Assembly (NCBI RefSeq): GCF_026151205.1
Contig: NC_087084.1
Coordinates: 11,249,453-11,313,452 of the forward strand
DNA length: 64,000 nt
Source: Bolinopsis microptera
Lineage: Eukaryota; Ctenophora; Tentaculata; Lobata; Bolinopsidae
Direction: 5' to 3'
In this document: in pieces, positions 1-12,600 of the stretch
How positions within the stretch are numbered: position 1 is the stretch's first letter
Layout: each line of letters starts with the position of its first letter
Notes under the pieces: generated by a model
The model's input: only the letters and a program-made list of their open reading frames with translations
What the model was told of the DNA's origin: nothing
Databases searched by the model: none
Translations under genes and position numbers: made by a program

Positions 1-1800
1 CCCCAAAATTTTTTAAAAAAAACCATAAATTTTTAAAAATTTTTTTTGCTCCAAAAATAAATTTTTTTTTTTTTAAATTTTAAAATGAAAGGGGGAAAAA
101 AAAAAAATTCCCTTTTTAAATTTAATTTTTTAAAAATTTTTTTCCCCCTTAAAAACAAATTTTTAAAAGGAAAAAAAAAAAACCTTAAAAACCCCCCCCC
201 AAGTAATACGTTCCCAAAATTTTTTAAAAAAAAAAAAAGAGACCTTAAAATAAATCCTTCCGGAAAAAAAATTTTTTTGGGGGGGGAAAAAATTTAAAAA
301 AAGGTAAAAAAAAAAAATAAAAATAACTTTAAAATAAAAATTTTAAAAATTTTCAAAAAAAAAAAAAATTAAAAACCTTTAAAAAAAAAAAAAAAAAAAA
401 ACAAAAAGGCGTAACCCTAAAAAAATTTTTCCCCCCCCCTTTTTCCCTCCCTTTTTTTTCTCCTTTTTTTTCCCCCCCCCCCCCTTTTTTTCCCCCCTTT
501 CCCGAAATTTCCCCCTTTTTTTTTTTTTTTTTTTTTTTTCAAAAATTTTTTTTAAATAAAAAATTAAAAAATTTTAAAAATTTTAAAAAAAAGAAAAACC
601 CCCTTAAATTTTTCCAAAGGGCCCCGGGAAAAGGGGGAAAAAATTTTTTTCCGTTGGGGGGGGCCCCCCCCGGGATCCCCGGGTTTCCCCCCCAAAAATT
701 TGGGGGAAAAAAAATTTTTCCCCCCCGGGGAATTTTTGGGGGGGGAAAAAAATTTTTATTCATTCCCCCAAAAAAATTTTTTCCCCCCCCCAAAAAAATT
801 AAAAAAAGGGGGAAAACCCCTATAAATTTTTTTCAGGTTTTTGGAAAATTTTTTGGGTTTTAAAATTTTTTTTAAAAACCTTTCGAAAACCCCCAAAAAC
901 CCGGGGGCCCCCCCGGGAAAAAACCCTTTAATTTTTTTTTAAAAATTTTTTTTCCAAAACCCAACCCCCAAATAAATTTAAAAATTTTTTTTCCCTTTGG
1001 ATAAAGAAATTTTAAAAAAGGGAAAAACCCTTTTTTGTAAAAAAAAATTAACCCCCCTCCACCCCTTTTCTTTTAAAAAAATAAAACCCCCTCTTTAAAA
1101 AAATAAAATAACCCGGCCCCAATAGCCCATTAAAACCCCAAAAATTTTAAAAAACCCCCCCAAAAAAAAAACCCCAAAAAAAAAATTCACCCCCCAAAAA
1201 AGCAAGAACCCACCCGGGGAAAACCCCATTTAAAAAAATTTCCCCCATTTAAAACCAAAAATTTCCCCAAAAAAAATTTTTAATGGAAAAAAATCGGGAA
1301 AAAAAACCCAAAAAAAAATTTTTTAAAAAAAAAAAAAAAATAACCCTTTGGCCCTGCCTTTAAAATTTTTTACCCACCAAAAGTTTTTAAAACCCTTTTT
1401 TTGGGAAAACCCCAAAACACAAATTTTGCCCAGTAAAAAATTTCCCAAAAAAAAGTTGGGCTTTTTAAACAATTTTAAAAATTTTCCCCAGGGGGTTTTT
1501 TTTTTTTAAACCCCCGAAACTGGTTTTCTTTTTTCCAACCAAACCCCGGGTTTTGGGGTTTTTTTAAAAAAACCCCTTTTTTAAAAAAAAAGGGGTGTTT
1601 TTATGAAAATTTTTTTTTTTGAAATTTAAAATTTTTAAGGGGGTTTTTTTAATTTCAAAATTAAAAATTTTTGGGGAAAAAAAATGTTTTTGGGGGGGGT
1701 TTTAAAAAAGGTTTAGGGGAAATTTTTTAAAAAAAAAAAAAAAAAAAACCCCCCAAAAAAAAAAAACCCCAAAAAAAAATTTTTTAAAAAAAAAAAACCG
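1..1800. other. Homopolymer-inflated, unreadable contig end
   Basis: Nearly every base sits in a run of A, T, C or G of 3 to 30 bases, with almost no mixed sequence. Real AT-rich DNA, even satellite DNA, does not normally show long runs of all four bases together. Following arm 1 leftward, the same change comes on gradually: mixed sequence that is clear in the other arms becomes homopolymer runs. I read this as a low-coverage contig end whose consensus has collapsed. No gene, RNA or regulatory claim is supportable here. Confidence 0.8.
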
Positions 1801-1967
1801 ACAAGCATACTTCATACCCCTCATATAAGGCAGTAACCGACAAGTCATGCCCATATAAGGCAAGTAAACCGACAAGTCCATACTCATACTCCCCATATAA
1901 GGCAGTAAACAAAACAAATCAGGGCCCATATAAGGAAAGAAAACCCGACAAGTACCGGGCAGATAAG
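1800..1967 (-). repeat. Arm-1 remnant of the 30/38-bp intron minisatellite
   Basis: Reverse-complement copies of the repeat that fills intron 3 of the GFP-like gene at 49508-49877, with motif CATATAAGGCAGTAACCGAC. About four or five noisy units are left. This shows that arm 1 reaches at least as far as intron 3 of the gene before base quality fails. Confidence 0.8.
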
Positions 1968-3294
1968 AAGTTTCCTTAAAAATGGGTGAGAGTACAGGTA
2001 GCCCGCCACTGGTTCATGCCATCAGTAAAACTTCCCCTCCAGCTCTCTAACGTTTCAATTGGGGCCAGGAAAAAATCCGGTTTTGAAAAAAAGTCGTACA
2101 ACCATAAGTTCCTGACAAAAAAATAAACGCTGTTAGTTACTTTACTAATTTTTTAACACAAAACAAATTCCCAATGAACCTACACAATGTTAAAATTGAT
2201 CAAATGCCTCGGAAAACACATTATGTGTCCATTAATTCCCCACAACAGCAAATAGTGGTTGGACTTTTTGATATACCACAGCTGTCTCAGGAAATTATTT
2301 TCTCTGTTTGTTTTTTGTTTGTTTTTATAGAACCCCGTCCCCAATTCCGTATCGAAAAAGGGACTCAATCTCGGGGGTCTGAGTGTGAATTACGGGGGGG
2401 TACCTGCAAGAAGTGTTCATTAGCATTTAGAGGTTCTGTAAAAACTGCAAGTTACAATTGTTGGCTAGAGTATTTTTTAGTATATACGATTGTATAAAGA
2501 TAATATCCCTACAGGGGCTTCCAGAAAGGGATATTATAATGGTACGCTAAGGCCCATAAAAAAAAAAAAAAATTTAAACGTACATACAACACAAATCCAA
2601 CCGGGGGGCCTACACATTGCATCCCCAGTCCGATTCGGGGGGCCGCATATGTTTATATAAATATAAAGCGCGGGGGGGGGGGGGGGCAGACTGAGGAAAA
2701 AACCCCACACTCTGCAAGTTCGATCCAGGGGCAATGCTACATTTTACGTACTTACGGCTTCAATCCCCCAACTTTTGCACAATGTACTGGAATGTTTTGA
2801 AGGAAAAGAAAGAACAAAAAAAAGTGGATATAAAATAAATAAAAATCAGCGATTTTTTTTGCTTAAGGAGGTAAAAAACTTTAATTCCCTGGTTTTCTAA
2901 AATCGCTTTTTTTAAAAAAAAAATAATAAAGTATGGTAAACGTCGATAACCAAACCGAATTATTGAGGCGATAAAAACTGATTTAGTTTTTTTCCTGGTT
3001 TGGGCGGATTCATTTCGGGAGGGGTTTTCAGTTTTCGAATGGGGTTTTCTTGTTCAGTTCTTGACCAAAATGGTTCTAATGAAAGTAAGTCAGAACAAGC
3101 AAACTCTTCCTTAAACCCTAAATATAAGTCCTTCCCCAAATTCCCAGGAAATTAATGAAGATGTCCCCCGTGTAAAAAAAAAAAGGGCAAAATCGGCCGA
3201 AAATACAAAGACTAAAAAACAGTTTAAAAAGTGACAAGGATTCAAAACACAAGGAAAATTAATAACTTTAGAAGCGTAAAAAAAGGAATATCTC

Positions 3295-3520
3295 CAAACG
3301 GGGGTTTTCTGAGAGGGTGGAGGAGTTTCTTTAATTAGAGCTAATGATTAAATGAGACCCCCTAAAGTTAATAAATTAAAACCGGACTGGGGTCTAGCAA
3401 AGGGGAATCGGAAAATAACTGTAGGATTGGAAAAAAAAATAATGCGGAAAATAAATTTTAAAGATAATGAAACAGAAACTGAAAAGCTAAAAAATATTAA
3501 ATACCGTTTCTAGAAAATTG
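3295..3520. repeat. Left direct repeat (LTR-like)
   Basis: Shares a series of blocks in the same order with 5875-6085, for example TTTCTTTAATTA, then CCGGACTG, then GAATAACTGTAG in the second copy with small indels in the first. Two same-strand copies about 2.6 kb apart around an integrase-like frame suggest LTRs. Confidence 0.45.
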
Positions 3521-4894
3521 CCTCCCGCAAAAACAATTGCTCCTTTGTAATGCAACACGTGTTACTTTTGTTAGTAAGGTGTAGTAAAAGGGCCCAAACG
3601 AAATCCTCCCCGGGAACCCCACGTTTGTGGCCTGGTTGGCCTAAAACCAACGGTTGGTTTGTGCTCTCTTGTTGAGTACTAAGGTTGGGATTTTCCCCAA
3701 CTCAAAGTTTTTCCCATGGGGAAAAACCAGGAAGTCAACAATAACAGCTACCAAGCACCAGGAAAATTTTCTCTTTCGGGGTTATCAGGTTTAAACAGAT
3801 AGTACACACACAAATGACCGATTACGTTTAACACGATACCTAGCCTTCCAAAAGGGTATTAAAATCACCGGGGAAATTCTCTTTCAGCTTTCCCAGGTCC
3901 CCATCGAAGTCACCCACCAAGAGCTGGGGGGTTTTCCAATTCGTTTCATCCTGAACTAAAAAGAAACACTGAAAAAATGAAGTGGGTCTTTTTGAACACT
4001 TCTCTTCCCTCTCTCCAGTAACCCAACTTTTTCAGGTCTTTTTCAGGTTAAGACAGCTAAATGCGTAAAGGGCTGCCCCACACGCTAGACCACAAGCTCG
4101 TGTAAGACGGGAATTAAGGGATTTCAACTCTGACTACGAGGGACACAACATGATAAACGAGAATTCCGGGGCCTTTCTTTTCCTCCAGTTCAACTTTTAC
4201 AGGGGGGAACCGGGTAAAGCGTTTTGGCCACACTCTTTAGAAGTTGGGGATGGGGGAAAGGGGAAACGCTCTACAATCATCTAGTAAGGAAAGGCCGGAG
4301 TTTGTGACATCCTTTCTGGTTTCATCCAGTTTCTACAGCGGAAGTTCTCAACACCGAATCAGTTAAATCTTGGACCATCCAAACAAGAGATGCTTTTATC
4401 ACAGCCTGCCCCATTTACACGGGGAAACCCCCCTTAGATCTACATTTAACCCCTGGTGGACAGCTTAGCTCATTAAAGCATAGTGGACCTCTTTTAGTTC
4501 TGAGACCCCAAAGCTAACCGGGGACCGGGGAAAAAATTAAACATTCAATGCAATGCTTAGGGGGATGGCAAATAGGACAAAATACAACGTTTGTAAAAAC
4601 GATTTTAACTCGAACTTTTTGGGATTCATTTTTTAACTTCGACGTTACATGTTTATAAATTCAGGAACCCAGATTATTCCTTCTTCGGGTTTTCATTGGG
4701 GGAAAATCGTCCCCCCCGCCTTTTTGCGTTATACAGGGGCAAGTATCTGACTAATGAAAAATTAAACTTAGGATCCTCAATAAATTTTCATAAATTCCTC
4801 TCAGATTTCCCCAGGCTGCATTTAAAGCCCTTAACAGCACCAATTTTAAAACATCCAGGTTCGTTCTGAAACACTCTCAACCAAATAAAACTCG

Positions 4895-5527
4895 CTAGGT
4901 TTTCTCATCGAGTAGAACTTTTTTTTCCAGGAAAAAAGGGAAGGAGTATACGGTAAAAAGAACTATAAACAACAACCCAAATAAAAAATTTTCCTTCAAT
5001 CCCCCCTTATCAAGAAGTATAAACCAGGTGGGAAACTCAGTGATAAAGGAAAACCCCCCACTAAACATTTTTTCCTCAAAACAAAAAACAGGTACAAGAA
5101 AATTAACAATCCCAGGCCCACTCAAAATCCAGATGGCTAACAAGGGGCTTACTATCAGGACAAAACCCCACTAGCAATACTTCCCAGACGGTAGCAAACA
5201 ACCCCCCAATTTTCAAAAAAACACAGACTTGTGAACAGTTGCCCCAGGGGAAAGCAGAAACATCAACAACATTTCCCCTATGGGGGAATGCATCCAGCTG
5301 ATGACAACTAGAATGAGGAATTTTGGTAAACCCCATCCTAAACAATTTGAGGAAACCCCATCCAAAGTAAACTCGAACCACATATCAAATTCGGGGGGAA
5401 CAGTCAAACAAGGTTTGAACAGAAGACGATCTATTTTGGATAAGCATCTAGGACATACACCCAGGTTCATAAAACAATCATTACAACTAGGAACCCACCA
5501 CAGGACTTTTCTCAGATAGTGATACAA
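4895..5527 (-). pseudogene. Integrase-like fragment, frameshifted (Ty3-type candidate)
   Basis: Three overlapping reverse-strand frames (5213-5527, 5103-5381, 4895-5143) can be read as one broken protein. The first has a Leu-Trp-Trp at residues 9-11, then Cys25-x2-Cys28-x2-Lys31, which resembles the second half of the HHCC zinc finger of retroelement integrases (WWP...C-x2-C...K). A hydrophobic FLILVVIS stretch follows, at about the place where integrases have YILVVID. I cannot see a complete D,D-35-E triad through the frameshifts. If right, it is the integrase end of the inserted element. It could also be an unrelated frame in noisy sequence. Confidence 0.4.
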
Positions 5528-5874
5528 TATTAAAGGTGTGGACCATGCTTGGGAAAAGTCCCCCTCGCCTTCCCGCTAAAGAAGAACATCTGAAAGTGGG
5601 TTTGCTCTGAGCAGGTAGAAAAACAGCTTCGAGAACTCCAGAGGTCTGTTGCGTTATAATCTATTTATTCTAATGTTTTTGATTACTTAGGGAGTCCGGG
5701 AAAGTGTGGCTACGGGGGGAGTCACACTCTTGGGTGGCCGGCCGAGAAAGGCCTCCCTCTCACTAGAGGCCAAAGAAAACCCGTTGACCAAAAACAGAAG
5801 AGAGGGGAGAGAGGAGAGGAAAGGTGTAGTAAAAATATAAAAATAATAAAAGCAAAAAAAAATGAACGGAAGCG

Positions 5875-6085
5875 GTGGACAATCTGAGAGGGAGGGGGGG
5901 AGACTGAGAGGGTTTTCTTTAATTAAGCTAATGGTTTAAAATGGAAACCCACTAAAGGTAAAAATTAACCGGACTGCTAGAAAGGAAATTCGAGAATAAC
6001 TGTAGATTGGAATAAAAAATAAAAAGGGCGGAAAAAAAATTTTAAAAAATAATTCAAAAAAAAAAATAAAATGGTAAAAACCTGT
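5875..6085. repeat. Right direct repeat (LTR-like)
   Basis: Second copy of the repeat at 3295-3520, ending just before the arm-1 counterpart of GFP-like exon 2. The copies differ mainly in homopolymer lengths, so real divergence cannot be estimated. Confidence 0.45.
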
Positions 6086-7137
6086 TATTGTTTTTAAACA
6101 TCCGGAAGTTAGTCTGAATAATGGTTCCCACAAATATTGAAAGTTGATCGGGAAGAAGACTGTTAACAGTTTCATTCCAGAATTTTTGACATTCCGTCAA
6201 TTTGGTTGACAAAATCCTTCTCCTGTTACCTGAAGAAAGAAAAAAACAATCAACTATTGGGTTTTTCCTTTTTCTTTGGGATTTAGCGTAAGGAAGCCAG
6301 CTCCTCGATTATGACGAAGATCTAACCCTTTGAATGTTAACTAATAAATGGCCCACCCTCCCACGTTTCGCGTAGTTGTCGCTTGAATTTGGTACCCATA
6401 GTATTGGGTAATAGTATTTTAATAGGCTCTCTTCTTTTTCACCGGATGGAGAAACCAAAAATTAAGAATAAAAACCGGAAATGCACGCAAGGGGGTTTCT
6501 TGGGTACGCTAGGTAAAACTTTTCGGCTTATTGCAAACCCTAATTAACTCTATTACTTATTGGGACCGGGCGGGAAACGCCTTGTAACCTGGGGCCTGAA
6601 CCGACGGACTTGAAAACCTTGCAAAAACCAGAAAGACCCCCCTTCCCCGCCTTGAGGAAAACGAATTCATCGTCAAATGTATGAAAACAATGAATTTGGG
6701 AGGGTTTTACGGGGGTATATTTACGATAAAGGTTTAAAAAAAACAAAATTATTTTAAAGGAAACCATTTTGTTCGGGCACGGTAATAACTCGATTAAAAT
6801 ATTTCAAAAGAAAAATCGAGCTGCTTTAAATGAAACATTGCAGGTTCATAGCCACTCCTGCCATTTCTCCCCCACTTGTTTCATAGCCATTTCTACCTTT
6901 TCTGCCCCTCTGGTTGATCGCCACTTGTCGAAGCTGGTTTTTTCCGTGGTCGAGTCAGGAACAAATGATTAAAACGGGATTCGCCGTAAAGCGAACTGAC
7001 AAACATTTTCCCTCGACTAAAAATTTTTGTAAAAGAATCGTCCTCAAAATGAACATTCCACAATTACTTACTTTTTTAGTATTCCCCACGAGAACTCGAA
7101 ACTTCCCCCCTAATCCAATTTTCGTTTTTCCTTCCAT

Positions 7138-8440
7138 GGATGCTGAGTCGTAGGAAAAATAAAAAAGACGTATTTTCGATTTATTTTATTTATAGGGCTC
7201 GCTCATCATAAATTTTTTTAAATTTTTTGGGGGGGGATTATTACTTTTTTTAAAACAAAAAAAAATGGATATACGGGGAAAATTCCCATTTAATTTAATT
7301 TTTTTAAAACCACTAAATCTGGGGCTTTTTTTCAATTTAAAAAAACCACCAGAAAATTTAAAAAAAACTTTTAAAAAAACTCTTGGGTTAAATGGGGAAA
7401 AGGGATCCAAAAAAATGGTTAAACTGAAAAAGTGCCCACAAGTATTCTTTAAAAAAAATTTTTACAAAAACAAAAAACGTCACAAGAAAAAAATTTAAAA
7501 CGGGGGCACTTCAAAGGTACATTATCATGGAAGTCTTTTTTTTTGTTTTTAAAATTTCTTTTTGGTTTTTTTTCAGGAATTTTTTTTCAGTTTTCATTTT
7601 TTTCCCCGTTTATAGCTGGGTAAAAAATATGTTTTTCAGAAAAACTATTTGGGTTTTAAACCCTGTTGCCCCCCCCTTAATTTTTTTTCCCTCAATTTCC
7701 TGAAAACTTTGAAAAAAAAATAGGGGTTCCCCAATAATTCTACAGGGGTTTTTAATGTTCCCCCCATGGCATGCTTTCCAAATTTTCAAGCCCCCCCCCC
7801 CAAAATTTAGCTTATCAAACAAAAGGGGGGCCCAAAAAAAAGTATAAAATTAGCTTTTTATTTTTTAAAATTTTTTTGGGGGGCTGTTCTAAACGTAGAG
7901 GGGTTTTCTTTTTTTTTTACAGTTAACTTTTTTTTTGCGGGCCCCCGTCGACCTGCGGGGGACCCCCGGGGAGGGAGAATTTAAATTTTTAAGTAGGTTT
8001 GGGGGGGGAACAGAAAAAAGGGAAAAACGTCTTCTTGGTAAAAGGGGAGCAAAGGGCCCCACAGCCCCTCAATGAAACCCATTGAAAATAAGAACGGAGT
8101 TTTTTTTTTTTAAATTTTCCCCCGATAAAGTAAGAATTTTCAAAGCAGAAAAAAATTTTTTAAAAAAATTTTTTTCTTTCGATTCGATGGAAAAAACCTA
8201 GAAAAAAATTTTCCGAATGCAGAAAATCAGAAAAACATTTTAAAAACACCATATAATTAAAAACCATTTCTAATTTGAATTTTAACAGTATGTCCCTTTT
8301 ACAATACCTTAAAAAAATTCTTTAAAAAAAAAAAAAATCCTGAAAAGCAAAAAACATTTTTTTTTTTTATTTTTTTATTTCCTGCAGCTACTATCACAAA
8401 AAAGTTTGAACAGTTTTTACAATTTGGCCCACGTTTTTCC
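7138..8440. other. Arm-1 intergenic stretch between GFP-like gene and GPCR, degraded
   Basis: Counterpart of arm-4 bases 47125-48245. Blocks such as GAGCGAGC and ATGGATATACGG keep the order seen in arm 3 at about 29220-30400, separated by homopolymer filler. No gene is visible. Confidence 0.6.
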
Positions 8441-8445
8441 ATTAG

Positions 8446-9690
8446 TTTAGAATTCCTGATTGATAGGATTCTCAAAAGTTATTGCCTGATCCACCCACAC
8501 TTGTGGCAAGTCTTTTTTTTTGGGCGCGGGAAGATTACTTGAGGAGGGGGTCGGTTTTTTTGTTGATTTTCGGCGGAGAAAAGATGCTGACGTCGGGGGC
8601 CCAGTTTTACTGGTGTAACGCCCATTTAAAGAATTGGGAAAGCAAAATTTTCCCAGTTCCAAATTCTTTTTGGACTCCCACAAAATAATCCTCCTTGCCT
8701 TCTTTAAAAACGATTTTTTTCCAAATTTCTTTTGTTTGGGTACAAAAATTTGGGGTTTTTTTCCCCCAAAAGGGATTTTTTAATAAAAAAATGAAAAGCC
8801 AAGGGGGTCCCATAGCAGGGGCCCTTTAAATTTTTCCTTTTTTCCCTTTAAGAATGGTAAAATCACAAACGGAGTCAAAAACCTGCAAAAAAAAAGGCCC
8901 CCCCGATAAAAAAAAAAATGGTTTATCAATCCCTTTTAAGAAAACTAAAAAACTGTTTGGGTTTGTGGTTTTTCACCCCTTTTGTTCCCGATAAGCCCCC
9001 CAAAAGAGTAAAAACCAAGTTAAAAAAAAGGGGATAGAACAAGGGGGGGGCACGAACACCTTTGGGCATTTAAATTAGCACAGCCCCTAATAAAGGGGCA
9101 GCATCTTGGGTTTTTGAAATTAAATAGTAGAAGAGGCTCGAGGCGCGCTTTTTAGGAAAACCCACCAAAAAAAATCAGACCTTGTTTAGCCTAAAAATAA
9201 GGATTGCTGGTGCAGCCATTGAAGAAACCCCCAAAAAATAATAAATGGTTTACTGAACAGAAGGCCCCTCCTTGGAAACTACATTCGAAAAGGGAAAAAC
9301 AATCGTTTCTAAGTCGGTAACCTTGAAAATTTTGGTCGGGAAATAGTGAGGTAATTTAAACAGCACCAGTGGAGAACCCAAAAAGGGGCACAAATGAAAA
9401 ACAGTAGACGACCCAAAAATTACCTCCGAAGCAAGTAAAGTGGTAAGCGGGCGAATTTACCGCCGGAGGGGTTAAATAACAGCCCCGCCTCCCCGCCAGG
9501 TTCTTACCAGTACAAGTGTTTTAAATCCGGTTTCCAGGGTCCAAATCGGGGTTAACGGATAGAGGAGTAGAGACAAAAGGGGCCGTCCCATTGAGCCCCA
9601 TAATCCCAAAAACCGGGGCAGGCAGAAAAAATTTTGCCAGTGGACATTTGAGCTTTTGTCAGCTCAACTCAAAACCCATTTCTTCTTCAT
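8446..9690 (-). pseudogene. Arm-1 copy of the class A-like GPCR, frame destroyed
   Basis: Reverse-strand counterpart of the receptor at 46031-47124. The tail region (near 8450-8680), the NPILY helix-7 region and the helix 1 region (near 9580-9690) can be recognised at the DNA level, but indels every few tens of bases break the frame. A polyadenylation-type A-rich block lies beyond the stop, as in arm 4. Probably a poorly sequenced copy rather than an evolved pseudogene, since most breaks lie in homopolymers. Confidence 0.65.
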
Positions 9691-12600
9691 CTAAACGTTC
9701 AAACTTCAAATTTAAACCAGGTTTTAAAATTTCTCATTTGGGAAACCCAAGGCCGGAAGAAAAAATTTTTCGTCAAAAAATTAGGGGGCCCGCATTTTAG
9801 AGTTCTAAAAAAATAACGCGCAAAACAATTCGCCAATTTACTCTTCAAGTTTTTAATTTTTTAGGGCTGTGTTAAATCGCCAATAAATGCGCAGAAAATT
9901 CGGTTAATTAAAAAACTGCGGCTTGGAAACAACGCAGCTTGTCAAATCTCGAGTCCTATTCCAGTAAAATAACCCCCTCGAGTCTTGGTCTTAAACACAC
10001 GTAGGTCGCTAACCAAAAACCCCCCAAAACGTGTGGCGGGAAAAGCACATGGTTTTTGTGTTTTTGGCAATATTCCACCATACAAAAACAAATTTTGACT
10101 TTCCGTGAAACAACTACAGTTTTTTTTATTTAAATGCGGAAATTTCAGGAAAAATCTAATGGCGGGGGAAATTTTTAATTCGATAATACGTTTAGGGCAA
10201 ATTTCCCCAACAGCGGGTAAATTTAAATACTCAAATATTTTGCCAAAGTCCCTTCTCTCTTCTCTCTCCTTTTCTTTTTATTTCTCTTGGGAAATTTGTG
10301 GGGTCCCTGCCTTTTGTCTTTGCCCGAAAAAAAATGGTAACTAAAATTTTAACCCAAAGGGGGTCAATGTTTCGTAAAAAAAATCCCGCCCCCTCCGAAA
10401 CTGACACTGTTCTTTTTGGATCTTCAGTCCAAAATCTAAACTCGGTAACTCGCAAAAATTTTTATTTTTAATTTCACAGTAAAAATCCCAAAAACTTTGA
10501 ATTTTAAAACCCCTGTTTTTTCAGTTTTTTTTCCTAAACGAATTCCGGAGACATTATAAACGAATGGACAGGCTGATCGCCGCCCAATCAGTAACCCGCC
10601 TACACATTAAACTTGGAAACTATCTTTTTTTATCGGTACTTCCTTTTGAACTTTTCAGGCGCCTAAATAAATAACTATAACTATATAAGGGACCCCGCAA
10701 ACAGCAAAATCAGCCGAAACACTTATCAATGAACTATTATAAATATAAATTTTTTTGTAGCACATTTAGAGGAAAAAGGCCAATTCCCTTCTTTCAGTTT
10801 TTCCCGCAACGCTTGGGCAACTTAGAAAAAGCAAAGCTTTGTTTCTAAACTATTTTTTTTCCTTTTACCACCCTTTTGAAAAAAAGGGCAATAGTGAAAA
10901 GGAATACGGAAAATTGGACGTTTTTTGCAGAAAAACGTGGATTTGGGGATTGCAGTAGGTGGGTCAAATATATGTCGTGTTTTCCTTGCTTCCGTTCGTT
11001 TTTCCCCAAAGCAACGAAAAAGTTGCGCGCGCGAAGAGGAATTGCCTTTGCGGAGATGGTGATGTATAGATGCCGGGTGATCTTGAATTTGCGCGGCGCG
11101 ACTGGTTTTTAATTTATATGATGCATGTAATGTATAATATTTTTTAACTATTAGGTAATACGCCCAATTTGTACGGGGGCAACGCTTTAGTGTATTGAGT
11201 GTACACGAGTAAAAGTTTACCTTTGCTAAATAAATTTCATGAATTTTAAATTATTGGGGGCCGCGCTCAAGGCCTTGTTCCTTTTCGCCTAATCCCCTTC
11301 GGAGGCCCTAAGTTTTTTTTTTACCAACATTAAAGCCGGGGTCCTCAGGTAAAAAAAAATTTACAATAAAAGTTTAAGTTTCAAACGGAAGGGGAAATTG
11401 ATTTTTTTCCCGTTTTGGATGATTGCTAATTTATAAATATTTTTAAATCAAAAGATTGAAGTGAGCTGAATTGGGCTTTTTAAAAAAATTTATAGTAAAT
11501 TTTTGGAAATAAAAAAACTTTTTTCCCCCCCAAAAAAAAGGGGAAAAAAACCCCGGGGGCGGCAATTCGGGGTTAAAATTCTAATTTTGAAAAATCACTT
11601 TTTTAAAACTTTTTAGTTGTCCCACAAGCAGAAAAATAGCCCCACGAAAAAAATTTTTGATTTAAAAAAAAAATAGGTTCCCCCCGGGGACGTAAAATTA
11701 AAATTAAAATTAAAAGGCAGGGGGCCCCGGGCCCCAAATGGTTAAAAATTTTAAAATTTTAACTTGTACACTTTTTTGTTTTGAAATATTAAACATCGTA
11801 GTAGCTGCAAAATTTTAAAAAAAATTGGCCTTTTTTTAAAAATTAAAAAAATTACTTTTGATAATAAATGACCTTTGGGACGATGTTTAGGAAAAAAAAG
11901 GGTTTCCCCCCCGCTCCCTTAAAACCCAGAAAAATTTTTACCCACCCTCCCGGGCTCGCAGAGGTGACGTTTTTTAAAAGCGCATTTTTGGGGCCCCTCC
12001 CGCGGCCGTCTCATAAATTTTTACCTTCGCCCACGTTTTTTTTTTAGCCTATATAATTTTGTCATGAAAAACCCCCGTATTCTTTTGCAAATTTTAAAAA
12101 AGGCTGCGATCTTTTATTTTTAGCCCAAAATAAAAAACTTTTTTGGGTTTTTTAATTTTTTCCCAAAAAAAAGTTGTCCCAAATTTTTGCTTCGGGGGGG
12201 AGCTAACTTTAAATTTTACAAGACGGAAAATCTTGTTTTTTTTTTTTAAAAAAACCGGGGGGGTTATATTATTTTTTTTTTTGAGTAAACCCCACCCCGG
12301 GGGGTTTCGGGGGTAACCGATAAAGCCCTACGGGGGATTTTTTTTAAAAAAGGTTTTTTGCACTTTCATTTTAAAACGCCCTCATTTTGACAAACCAAAC
12401 TCCCCCCACAAAATCAAAGTCAACTTCAATTTAAAAAAAATATCAAAAAAAAAAGTAAGAAATTTTTGAAACGGAAAGGGGGGCCCGGTGGGCCCCCCCT
12501 TTAAAAAAGGGGGGGGGATTTTTTTTAAACCTTTTTGAAAAAAGGTCAATTTTAAAAACCCCCCCCCCCCACCCCCCCCCCCCCCCCCCCCCCTTTTTTG

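Larger units (their letters stand above)
2320..6090 (-). mobile_element. LTR-retrotransposon-like insertion in intron 2 (arm 1 only)
   Basis: About 3.7 kb that interrupts the arm-1 counterpart of intron 2 and is absent at the same place in arms 3 and 4. It contains two similar direct repeats of about 200 bp (near 3295-3520 and 5875-6085), as expected for LTRs, and between them a reverse-strand frame resembling part of a Ty3-type integrase. The internal part is only about 2.3 kb, too short for a full gag-pol, so it is a deleted or non-autonomous copy. The right repeat ends almost at the exon 2 boundary. The stretch 2320-2480 lies outside the left repeat and resembles 52225-52318, so a second older repeat seems to be part of the insertion. 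Base quality is poor. Confidence 0.45.
1968..7137 (-). pseudogene. Arm-1 copy of the chromophore-less GFP-like gene (exons 1-3, degraded and split)
   Basis: Reverse-strand counterpart of the intact gene at 48246-50901. Exon 3 is at about 1968-2112, exon 2 at about 6092-6230 and exon 1 at about 7030-7137. All three are full of single-base indels, mainly longer homopolymers, so no reading frame survives. The codons covering the chromophore position still read Ile-Ile-Gln-Thr-Asn, as in arms 3 and 4, so the loss of the Tyr-Gly pair is not a single-copy sequencing error. Intron 2 is about 4 kb here against about 200 bp in arm 4 because of an inserted element. It may be a true pseudogene or a badly sequenced allele; the frame breaks cannot decide this. 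Confidence 0.7.

Noticed and set aside
85-863. Lys/Phe/Gly/Pro-rich frames at the left end
   Set aside because: They come only from homopolymer runs in collapsed consensus.
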